Below the pieces are notes generated by a model. It was not told the origin of the DNA. It searched no databases and worked only from the letters and a program-made list of their open reading frames with translations. Position numbers and translations under genes: made by a program. 5,025 nucleotides of DNA from contig URSW01000134.1 in NCBI GenBank assembly GCA_900550625.1, positions 1 through 5,025 of the forward strand, written 5' to 3'. Origin of the DNA: an uncultured Eubacteriales bacterium. Lineage in GTDB: Bacteria; Bacillota; Clostridia; Oscillospirales; CAG-272. Positions within the stretch are counted from its first letter, which is position 1; the number at the start of each line of letters is the position of its first letter. Of the stretch, positions 1-5,025 are shown piece after piece.

Positions 1-1341
1 GCCTGCACCGCCGAGGCAATATGCGAGTACTGCCATCAGTCCTACGGAGAAAAGGATCCGTCCAACCATGTGGGCGGCACGCAGGAGTGGACGACAAGGA
101 CCGCTTACGTTCACGAGCAAAAATGGAGCTGCTGCGGCGCTGTGATCGTGGCGAGTGAAGATCATGAGTGGTCGAACGGCGTGTGCAGCGAGTGCGGATA
201 TGCGTGCCTGCACGACGATGCGGACAAAAACCATATCTGCGATATTTGCAGCAAAGTGATCTCCAACCATGAGGATGCAGACAAAAACCACGTGTGCGAT
301 TTCTGCGAAAAGATAATCTCAAATCACGAAGACGCGAACAAAGATCACGTCTGCGACTACTGCGATAAGGCGATTTCCAATCATGAGGACGCAGATAAAG
401 ATCATGTTTGTGATTACTGCGAAAAGATAATTTCCAATCATGCAGACACGGACAATAACCATGTCTGCAACTATTGCGAAAAGGTAATCTCCAACCACGA
501 GGACGCGAACAAAGATCACGTCTGCGACTACTGCGATAAGGCGATCTCCAATCATGAGGACGCAGATAAAGATCACGTCTGCGACTATTGCAAAAAAATT
601 ATCTCTAACCACGATGACGCAGACAAAAACCACATTTGCGACTATTGCGAAAAGATAATCTCCAATCACGAAGATGCGGATAAAGACCACGTCTGTGACT
701 TCTGTGATAAGGTGATCTCCAATCACATCGGCGGCACGGCGACATGCCATACCAAGGCGATCTGCGAGATTTGCCGTAACGGGTACGGCGAATTTGACGA
801 AACAAAACACGACGGCGGAACGGTTATCCGCGATGCCGTCACGGTGACCTGCACCGAAAACGGATACACCGGAGACATTTACTGCGCCGGATGCGATGAG
901 CTTCTTGAACGCGGAAACGTGATCGAGGCGGACGGTCACACGGGCGGAAGGGCGACCTGCACCGAAAAGGCGGTGTGCGATATCTGCGGTAAAAGCTACG
1001 GCGAAACCGACCCCGACGGACATGACAAGCTCGTACACATCGACGCGAAGGCGGCTACCGAGGACAGCGAAGGCAATATCGAATATTGGCACTGCGAAGT
1101 CTGCGGCAAATATTACGCCGATGCCGAAGCATCGCAGGAGATAGCAGAGGCGGATACCGTAACGAAAAAGCTGACTCCGAAGACTGCGGATATCACCCCC
1201 GCAAAGGATGCGTCCGACGTGAAAGCACCCGGAACGGGAGATACAACTTCCGCCGTAATGGCTACAGCGCTTCTGATGAGCGCTATGGCGGCTGCGGCAT
1301 CGGTATTCTCGGGCAAAAAGAAAAAGCACTCGGAAAGATAA
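1..1341 (+). CDS. Cysteine-rich repeat surface protein, 5' partial, with C-terminal sortase-like tail
   Basis: The frame is open from base 1, so the gene starts upstream; the GTG at 70 is internal, because residues 1-24 already match the same module seen later (ATC..KAIC-x2-C...YGE). 446 residues are visible. Order: a CxxC module (C8/C11), a second Cys pair (C62/C65), nine 19-residue repeats (71-241), then more modules with CxxC at 255/258, 295/298, 326/329 and 365/368, a Thr/Lys-rich linker, and a tail. The tail has APGTGD (409-414), a hydrophobic stretch (about 417-437) and KKKK (439-442), the layout of a sortase substrate or membrane anchor; the motif is P-x-T-G with Ala in place of Leu. 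Such CxxC/YGE modules are familiar in extracellular proteins of gut Clostridia, usually as appendages. No catalytic domain is visible here, so the function is unknown; it probably lies in the missing N-terminal part. Surface location is inferred. Confidence 0.85.
   Translation, partial: ACTAEAICEYCHQSYGEKDPSNHVGGTQEWTTRTAYVHEQKWSCCGAVIVASEDHEWSNGVCSECGYACLHDDADKNHICDICSKVISNHEDADKNHVCDFCEKIISNHEDANKDHVCDYCDKAISNHEDADKDHVCDYCEKIISNHADTDNNHVCNYCEKVISNHEDANKDHVCDYCDKAISNHEDADKDHVCDYCKKIISNHDDADKNHICDYCEKIISNHEDADKDHVCDFCDKVISNHIGGTATCHTKAICEICRNGYGEFDETKHDGGTVIRDAVTVTCTENGYTGDIYCAGCDELLERGNVIEADGHTGGRATCTEKAVCDICGKSYGETDPDGHDKLVHIDAKAATEDSEGNIEYWHCEVCGKYYADAEASQEIAEADTVTKKLTPKTADITPAKDASDVKAPGTGDTTSAVMATALLMSAMAAAASVFSGKKKKHSER
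211..723 (+). repeat. Nine tandem 57-bp (19-residue) in-frame coding repeats
   Basis: Nine units of exactly 57 bp run without gaps, beginning at 211, 268, 325, 382, 439, 496, 553, 610 and 667. The consensus unit is HEDADKDHVCDYCEKIISN. Invariant or nearly so are His1, Asp3, Asp/Asn5, His8, Cys10, Cys13, Ile17, Ser18 and Asn19. Each unit therefore offers C-x2-C-x6-H-x6-H when read into the next unit, and an Asp-x-Asp-x-Asp/Asn loop resembling calcium-binding loops. Most differences between units are synonymous, so the protein pattern looks conserved by selection. Metal binding is an inference. Confidence 0.95.
325..575 (+). repeat. Higher-order duplication inside the repeat array, period 171 bp
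   Basis: Bases 325-404 and 496-575 match at 78 of 80 positions, and both mismatches are synonymous (GAA/GAG and ATT/ATC). The spacing is exactly three 57-bp units. From unit 2 onward, residue 7 of the units follows N,D,D,N,D,D,N,D, which fits copying of a three-unit block. The similarity falls sharply after 575 (later parts of units 4 and 7 differ at many third positions), so the copied tract is short or was partly overwritten. Confidence 0.8.
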
Positions 1342-1357
1342 ATAACCGAATATAATG

Positions 1358-1397
1358 AAGCAAAGCGGCTCCCGAAAACGGGAGCCGCTTTGCTTTT
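1358..1397 (+). terminator. Rho-independent terminator of the surface-protein gene
   Basis: A perfect 15-bp stem (1360-1374 with 1379-1393, gcaaagcggctcccg) has an AAAA loop, extends by two A-T pairs, and leads into TTTT at 1394-1397. It sits 16 bases after the stop codon. The U tract is short, but the stem is very stable. The left flank on the other strand lacks a clear T run, so it mainly serves + strand transcription. Confidence 0.88.
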
Positions 1398-1418
1398 GCG
1401 GCGTGGAAGAATTTGCGG

Positions 1419-1476
1419 AAAAAACGCCGACCGCGATGCTTCATCGCACGTTACGGATGCAAAAATCCGGTCGGCG
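1419..1476 (-). other. Structured spacer element, possible three-way-junction RNA ending in U6
   Basis: An outer stem pairs 1425-1433 (cgccgaccg) with 1468-1476 (cggtcggcg). Inside it are two small hairpins: 1433-1438 with 1442-1447 (gcgatg/catcgc) and 1454-1458 with 1465-1469 (cggat/atccg). They share one or two bases with the outer stem, so the fold would be a tight junction or alternate pairings. Read on the - strand, the outer stem is followed at once by TTTTTT (1424 down to 1419), as in a terminator. It could be a backup terminator for the leftward operon, the 3' end of a small RNA, or a dispersed intergenic repeat. No gene was recognised in 1398-1588. Confidence 0.4.
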
Positions 1477-1580
1477 CGCTCGGGTGCATACCCGCGATGA
1501 ATTGCCGCCCCCGAGAATACCGTGCGAGGAACGATCAAAAAAGACCTGCACGCAGAACGCAGACCGGACAGAGAAGGGGA

Positions 1581-1610
1581 AAAGAAAACTCCCCCGCCGA
1601 AGCGGGGGAG
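1581..1610 (-). terminator. Rho-independent terminator of the leftward ROK-nagB operon
   Basis: On the - strand a perfect 9-bp stem (ctcccccgc with gcgggggag, 1610-1602 and 1597-1589) is closed by a TTCG tetraloop and followed by TTTTCTTT. It begins 25 bases after the nagB stop codon. The C(UUCG)G loop and the T-rich tail on this strand only make the direction clear. Confidence 0.92.
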
Positions 1611-1635
1611 AAAATTATGATTTTCCGAAAAGCGC

Positions 1636-2364
1636 TCAGAGCATTGCAGCCGCTGCCTTATCAACGTAGATAGAGCAGTTCGGATGAAGCTGAAGAATGG
1701 ATGCGGGAACATCTGCGGTGACTCTGCCGTAAACGGTGTCGTGGATCGCCTGAGCCTTGTTTGCACCGTAAGCGATGAGCACGATCTTGCGTGCGTTCAT
1801 GATTCCCTTCATGCCGAGGGTGACCGCATATTCCGGAACAGCCATGGGGTCTCCGCCGAAGAAGCGTGCGTTCGCCTCGCGGGTAGCCATGGTGATCTTC
1901 TGCTTGTGGGTGAGAGAATCGATGGCTCCGCCGGGCTCGTTGAAGCCGATGTGGCCGTTTCCGCCGATTCCGAGAAGCTGGAAGTCAATTCCGCCGGCTG
2001 CGATGATCTTCTCATCGTACTTTGCTGCGGTAGCCTCATCGAGGTCGCTTCCGTCGCAGGGAAGATTGGTGTTGGCAATGTCGATGTCAACATGGTTGAA
2101 AAGATTGTCGTTCATGAAGTAACGGTAGGACTGCTCATGAGCGGGATTGAGACCTACATACTCATCAAGGTTGAACGTCTTTACATCCTTGAAGGAAACA
2201 CGTCCTTCCGCGCATGCTGCGGAAAGTGCGCGGTAGGTGGGAACGGGGGTGCTTCCGGTGGGAAGTCCGAGAACGCTGTTCGGCTTTGCGCTGATCTGCG
2301 CAATGATCGCATCGGCTGCTGCGCGGCCTGCGAATTCTTCGTTTTCAAATACTTTGACTATCAT
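1636..2364 (-). CDS. nagB: Glucosamine-6-phosphate deaminase
   Basis: Converts glucosamine-6-phosphate to fructose-6-phosphate and ammonia in the cytoplasm, the step that feeds amino sugars into glycolysis. The 242-residue product carries the family's marks: the phosphate-binding loop LGLPTGSTP (32-40), the FNLDEY segment with catalytic Asp67, and LGIGGNGHIGFNEP (131-144) with His138 for ring opening and Glu143. Asn136 stands where E. coli NagB has Asp; Bacillus-type enzymes also have Asn there. The length matches the short Bacillus form and lacks the C-terminal extension of the larger, allosteric E. coli enzyme, so allosteric control by GlcNAc-6-P is not expected (inference). The ATG at 2364 is preceded by AGAAGG (2378-2373) at 8-base spacing. 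It is the second gene of the leftward unit, 69 bases after the ROK gene, with a terminator just beyond. Confidence 0.97.
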   Translation of the reverse strand: MIVKVFENEEFAGRAAADAIIAQISAKPNSVLGLPTGSTPVPTYRALSAACAEGRVSFKDVKTFNLDEYVGLNPAHEQSYRYFMNDNLFNHVDIDIANTNLPCDGSDLDEATAAKYDEKIIAAGGIDFQLLGIGGNGHIGFNEPGGAIDSLTHKQKITMATREANARFFGGDPMAVPEYAVTLGMKGIMNARKIVLIAYGANKAQAIHDTVYGRVTADVPASILQLHPNCSIYVDKAAAAML

Positions 2365-2392
2365 TTTGCAAACCTTCTTTGTTTATATTTTT

Positions 2393-2410
2393 CCGCTCGC
2401 TCCCGAGCGG
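2393..2410 (-). other. Small hairpin between the ROK gene and nagB
   Basis: A 6-bp stem (ccgctc with gagcgg, 2393-2398 and 2405-2410) with a 6-base loop lies in the 69-base gap. It is not followed by a T run on the - strand (the sequence after it is AAAAATATAAAC), so it should not end transcription. It could affect message stability or relative expression of the two genes; no role is shown. Confidence 0.4.
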
Positions 2411-2433
2411 GGATATACTTTTTCGGAGACCGT

Positions 2434-3249
2434 TCAGATTCCCGCAAGCGCGGCGCCTATTACTGCGGCGTCGGGACCTGCCGTGGGAAGCGCAATCAGT
2501 GTTTTGTTGACCGAATTGCGCGCATACTGTTCCTTGTGTACGAGCTCGGAAAATTCCTTCAGAAGCTCGTCGCCGCCGAGCTCGGCAACACGTCCGCCGA
2601 CCACGATAACATTGGGCTGGAACAGGTTCATTACATTGGTGATGCCGCACGCGAGGTAGGAAACATACTGCGCGTGATCCTTGCTTTTGTTGAGGTATTC
2701 GTCAAGCGAAACATATGCTTCAAAGCATCCGCAGTTTCCGCAGGCGCATTTTTTGCCGCCGCGTTGTACGGTGGTGTGGGCAATGTCCGCTGCGAGACCG
2801 TTCGCGCCGATGTACGGCTTGCCGCCGATAAGAAGACCGAAGCCGACCTTTTCGTCAAGCTCCACATAAGCGATCGAATAGAGGGCGCCGTATGTCTGAA
2901 TCTGCTCGCAGATCGCAAGAGCATTCGCTCTTTTTACGGAAACAAGCTTCTTTACGGGAAGGTACTTGAGGATTGCCGAGAGATCGGTTTTCTTCCCGAG
3001 AACCGAATCGTATGCGATATTGTCTTTGACCGCGGAATCAACGGTGACTCCGACATAGTCGATATCATCTGCGGTAAGAGATACTTCATTGAGAAGCGAG
3101 ACTGCCGCTTCGGCAGCAGTGCGGAGGGTGTTTTCGGCACTGTCGAGGATCGGAGAAAAAGTCTTCCCGAGAAGCTCTGCGCGCCGATCGTAACGGACTG
3201 CACCTACGGTAATGCCGTTTTTTGAAATTTCGATTCCTATGGAATTCAT
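2434..3249 (-). CDS. ROK-family protein with degenerate kinase motifs
   Basis: A 271-residue ROK-fold protein, somewhat shorter than the usual 290-320. The ROK zinc site is intact: His158 in DIAHTTV and Cys168, Cys170, Cys175 in CACGNCGCFE, followed by the usual EAYVS. Also family-like are KPYIGANGLAADIAH (144-158) and VIVVGGRVAELGG (214-226). Key kinase motifs are altered. The N-terminal ATP loop, normally DIGGT, reads EISKN (7-11). The NDAN motif holding the catalytic Asp reads KRAN (106-109), placing Arg107 at that position. The GTGxGGG loop reads DEKVGFG (132-138). By context a GlcNAc or glucosamine kinase would be expected, but the sequence suggests a weak or inactive kinase, perhaps a sugar sensor; there is no helix-turn-helix. 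Start ATG 3249 has AAGGTGA (3260-3254) upstream. It is the first gene of the unit with nagB. Confidence 0.85.
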   Translation of the reverse strand: MNSIGIEISKNGITVGAVRYDRRAELLGKTFSPILDSAENTLRTAAEAAVSLLNEVSLTADDIDYVGVTVDSAVKDNIAYDSVLGKKTDLSAILKYLPVKKLVSVKRANALAICEQIQTYGALYSIAYVELDEKVGFGLLIGGKPYIGANGLAADIAHTTVQRGGKKCACGNCGCFEAYVSLDEYLNKSKDHAQYVSYLACGITNVMNLFQPNVIVVGGRVAELGGDELLKEFSELVHKEQYARNSVNKTLIALPTAGPDAAVIGAALAGI

Positions 3250-3286
3250 AAAATCACCTTTCTTTCACGGTAACTTGGCTTTATGT

Positions 3287-3315
3287 ATTTTAACACAAAT
3301 GCCGATATAAATAAA
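3287..3315 (-). promoter_or_regulatory. Candidate promoter for the leftward ROK-nagB operon
   Basis: On the - strand TAAAAT (3292-3287) is preceded by TGT, an extended -10, with a weak -35 TTTATT (3315-3310) at 17-base spacing. Transcription would start near 3280, leaving a leader of about 30 bases before the ATG at 3249. The weak -35 lowers confidence. Confidence 0.5.
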
Positions 3316-3325
3316 GAGGTTTCAC

Positions 3326-3344
3326 AAAAAATCTTGTATTTTTT
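3326..3344. promoter_or_regulatory. Possible operator: inverted repeat over the nagA -35
   Basis: A perfect 7-bp inverted repeat, AAAAAAT-cttgt-ATTTTTT, covers the nagA -35 hexamer and lies upstream of the leftward -35. An overlapping ACAA-N6-TTGT pair occupies 3324-3337. The position suits a repressor acting on nagA, but A/T-run symmetry can arise by chance, and it does not match the NagR or cre sites I know. Confidence 0.25.
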
Positions 3345-3362
3345 TGATTTGTTTGCTATAAT
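3334..3362 (+). promoter_or_regulatory. Sigma-70-type extended -10 promoter of nagA
   Basis: A consensus TATAAT (3357-3362) is preceded by TGC, an extended -10, and has TTGTAT (3334-3339) as -35 with exactly 17 bases between. T-rich DNA fills the spacer. Predicted start of transcription is near 3369, giving a leader of about 93 bases. It diverges from the leftward promoter; the two -10 boxes lie about 65 bases apart. Confidence 0.8.
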
Positions 3363-3372
3363 TGAATGATGA

Positions 3373-3417
3373 ACGGACTTTCCGGCGGTTTCGGAAGGCA
3401 TTTTCGGAAAAATCCGT
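3373..3417 (+). other. Hairpin in the nagA leader
   Basis: An outer pair acgga/tccgt (3373-3377 with 3413-3417) encloses a stem ttccg/cggaa (3380-3384 with 3392-3396) and a further CGGA copy. The repeated CCG/CGG words allow several alternative folds. No T run follows the right arm, so it is not an attenuator by itself; it leaves the ribosome binding site at 3447-3453 free. It matches no riboswitch I recognise. Confidence 0.3.
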
Positions 3418-3461
3418 GAAAAAACGTAAAAAATTGCATGCTTTAAAAGGGGGAATATGCA

Positions 3462-4598
3462 ATGAAATACATAAAGAACGGCCGTATCGTGATGCCCGAC
3501 AGGATAATCGACGGCAAGACGCTCGCTTACGACGGGCAGATTTCCGGATATATCAACGCCGGAGATATCCCGGAGGGAGCGGAGGTTATAGACGCACAGG
3601 GAAATTACGTTTGTCCCGGATTTGTGGATATCCATATTCACGGATATCTCAACGAAGACACGTCCGACGGAAATCCCGAGGGAATCCGTAAGATGGCATA
3701 CGGCATTGCCGAAAACGGAGTTACGTCATTTCTTCCCACGACAATGACGGTATCCGAGGAGGAGATTGTCGCCGCTCTCAACGCGGTGCGCAGCCTGAAG
3801 AAGGAATCCGAGACATGGGGAGGTGCGGAAATTCTCGGCGTACATGCCGAGGGTCCGTTTATCAATCCGTCGAAGAAGGGCGCACAGAAGGAAGAGTGCA
3901 TTCAGAAGCCGAATGCGAAATTCCTTCTCGACAATGCGGACATAATCCGTCATGTGACTCTCGCTCCGGAAATGGATGAGGGACATGAGGCGATAAAGGA
4001 AGTCGCACGCAATTCCGATATTCTCATTTCCATGGGACATACCGCAGCCGGATACGAAGAGGCGGTTTCGGCGGTCGCCGACGGCGTAAGCCACGCAACA
4101 CATCTCTTCAATGCGATGACGCCTCTTGCGCACCGCGATCCCGGCGTGGTCGGCGCGGCTTTCGCAACCGACGTTACGGTCGAGCTTATCTGCGATACAT
4201 TCCATATTCACCCCGGCGTGTTCGGAACGGTAGCAAAGCTGAAGCCGGGCAAACTCTGCCTCATCACCGACTGCACGCGAGCGGGAGGCATGCCCAACGG
4301 CGAGTATTCCCTCGGCGGACAGCCCATCTACCTCAAGGGAATCGAATGCCGCCTTGCCGACGGAACTATCGCAGGCTCGGTGCTCAAAATGAACATCGCG
4401 GTACGCAATGTGCTTGAGCACACCAACCTCAGCGTTCCCGAGGTCGTAGCCGCGGCAAGCCTGACGCCCGCACACGCGATAAAGGCATACAACAAAGGCT
4501 CGCTCAAGGTCGGATGCGACGCGGACATTGTAATAGCTGATGAAAAATTCAATATAAAGAGAACTATCAAGAAAGGTAACACCATTTATGAAGCTTAA
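3462..4598 (+). CDS. nagA: N-acetylglucosamine-6-phosphate deacetylase
   Basis: Hydrolyses GlcNAc-6-phosphate to glucosamine-6-phosphate and acetate in the cytoplasm, supplying the NagB substrate. The 378 residues are full length for this amidohydrolase-superfamily enzyme. Visible motifs are GFVDIHIHG (53-61) with the His58/His60 pair, HAEGPF (128-133) with metal-ligand Glu130, MGHTAA with His193, HATHLFNAM with His214, DTFHIHP with substrate-side His248, and ITDCTRAGGMPNGEY with catalytic Asp270. The usual wording there in the family is TDAM-A-G, so TDCTRAGG is a mild variant. The C-terminal GSLKVGCDADIVIAD (346-360) is the typical beta-sandwich closing segment. ATG 3462 is preceded by AAGGGGG (3447-3453) at 8-base spacing. 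It heads the rightward unit and overlaps the next gene by 11 bases, so the two are probably translated together. Confidence 0.97.
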   Translation: MKYIKNGRIVMPDRIIDGKTLAYDGQISGYINAGDIPEGAEVIDAQGNYVCPGFVDIHIHGYLNEDTSDGNPEGIRKMAYGIAENGVTSFLPTTMTVSEEEIVAALNAVRSLKKESETWGGAEILGVHAEGPFINPSKKGAQKEECIQKPNAKFLLDNADIIRHVTLAPEMDEGHEAIKEVARNSDILISMGHTAAGYEEAVSAVADGVSHATHLFNAMTPLAHRDPGVVGAAFATDVTVELICDTFHIHPGVFGTVAKLKPGKLCLITDCTRAGGMPNGEYSLGGQPIYLKGIECRLADGTIAGSVLKMNIAVRNVLEHTNLSVPEVVAAASLTPAHAIKAYNKGSLKVGCDADIVIADEKFNIKRTIKKGNTIYEA

Positions 4599-5025
4599 GG
4601 TAAACGCACCGCTTGACCCCGGGTTTGCCCCCATGGTCATGGAATTTCGGGCATTTGAGGAGGCTGCCGAAAAGAGCGGCGGCAAGAAGATCGTAATCGG
4701 AATCGAACGCAACAAGGTATATATCTCGACATACGAGATGACCGTGTTCGAGGACGGCTGCGGACATGACGACGATAACTTTGCAATGGCGGAGCGTATA
4801 GTGAAAACTCTGCTTTGGGCGCGCGGCGGATACAAGATCATAATCGCCGGCTCCGACGTGATCGGCGGAAAGATCAAGGAGGCTTACGATTTCGGCGGAC
4901 TGCGCGATTTCGACCGAGGATTTATGGCGCGTGTTTACGAGCGCCCCTTCGAGGTGGAATCCGTTCCGCTTGACAAGGCTCCGAAGGATCATGAGGCTGC
5001 CGAGCCCGTCGGACGCCATCTCGAG
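4588..5025 (+). CDS. Probable second ROK-type protein, N-terminal region, 3' partial
   Basis: An open frame from ATG 4588 reaches the window edge with no stop (146 residues). It overlaps the end of nagA by 11 bases in another frame, with AAAGGT (4572-4577) 10 bases upstream, inside nagA; this points to translational coupling. Visible stretches are KKIVIGIERNKVYISTYE (33-50), AERIVKTLLWARGGYKIII (68-86), GGLRDFDRGFMARVYERPFEVE (103-124, described only by its FD-FM and YE-PFEV cores), and PVGRHLE at the edge. From memory, proteins annotated as ROK in gut bacteria carry such an N-terminal region, with GRHLDGCRIGFD beginning the ATP-binding loop just after the point where this window stops. The ROK core itself is not visible, so this is recall plus inference. 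If right, it may be the real sugar kinase of the locus. No signal peptide or membrane segment is seen. Confidence 0.55.
   Translation, partial: MKLKVNAPLDPGFAPMVMEFRAFEEAAEKSGGKKIVIGIERNKVYISTYEMTVFEDGCGHDDDNFAMAERIVKTLLWARGGYKIIIAGSDVIGGKIKEAYDFGGLRDFDRGFMARVYERPFEVESVPLDKAPKDHEAAEPVGRHLE

Noticed and set aside
211..723. Tandem 57-bp repeats as a CRISPR array
   Set aside because: There are no spacers; the units are contiguous, of codon-multiple length, and in frame in a protein-coding gene.
319..1329. - strand open frame opposite the repeat protein
   Set aside because: It mirrors the 57-bp repeats and has no family likeness; the + strand frame has conserved CxxC modules and a terminator.
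1355..1669. Possible small + strand gene in the converging spacer
   Set aside because: Its ATG lies at the base of the terminator hairpin, there is no ribosome binding site, and it runs through a second terminator into nagB.
2393..2410. Terminator between the ROK gene and nagB
   Set aside because: The stem is short and no T run follows it on the - strand.
1684..3225. Long + strand open frame opposite nagB and the ROK gene
   Set aside because: It is antisense to two well-supported genes, has no recognisable domain, and its length follows from the codon bias of the other strand.
3369..3461. Riboswitch or glmS-type ribozyme in the nagA leader
   Set aside because: The leader is about 93 bases with only short, ambiguous stems and no recognisable conserved core.
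3250..3461. Catabolite control (cre) site in the divergent spacer
   Set aside because: The closest string, TGAAAAAACG at about 3417, has the wrong spacing for the cre consensus.
3457..3465. Two-codon ATG-CAA-TGA frame overlapping the nagA start
   Set aside because: It lies only 3 bases after the G5 run, too close for initiation, and is probably chance.
3726..4877. - strand open frame opposite nagA
   Set aside because: nagA is certain on the + strand; this frame spans the end of nagA and the next gene without any motif.

Overview
This window looks like chromosomal DNA from a gut-type Clostridia (Bacillota), plausibly Oscillospirales or a relative. That is inferred from three things: the protein styles (CxxC-rich surface repeats ending in a P-x-T-G tail, and a Bacillus-type short NagB), strong GGAGG-like ribosome binding sites, and a near-perfect extended -10 promoter. 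No mobile element, CRISPR array, rRNA or tRNA was seen.

Left third (1-1341, + strand): the 3' end of a large cysteine-rich surface protein whose start lies outside the window. Its core is nine exact-length 19-residue repeats (57 bp each, 211-723), each with one CxxC pair, two His and an Asp-rich loop. They are flanked by other CxxC modules, and the protein ends in a sortase-like tail. A strong hairpin terminator follows.

Spacer 1342-1635: this lies between converging genes. It holds the + strand terminator, a compact structured segment ending in a U6 run on the - strand (unexplained), and a UUCG-capped terminator for the - strand operon.

Right two thirds: an amino-sugar catabolic locus arranged divergently. 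Leftward run a ROK-family protein and nagB (glucosamine-6-phosphate deaminase). Rightward run nagA (N-acetylglucosamine-6-phosphate deacetylase) and an overlapping partial gene that looks like the N-terminal region of a second, different ROK-type protein. NagA removes acetate from GlcNAc-6-P, and NagB turns the resulting GlcN-6-P into fructose-6-P and ammonia. The AT-rich 212-bp divergent spacer carries a promoter for each arm and a possible operator.

The most interesting points are the leftward ROK protein, which keeps the ROK zinc site but has lost the motifs that normally hold ATP and the catalytic Asp, and the tandem repeat array with its three-unit higher-order pattern. I see no clear evidence of a wholly new system.
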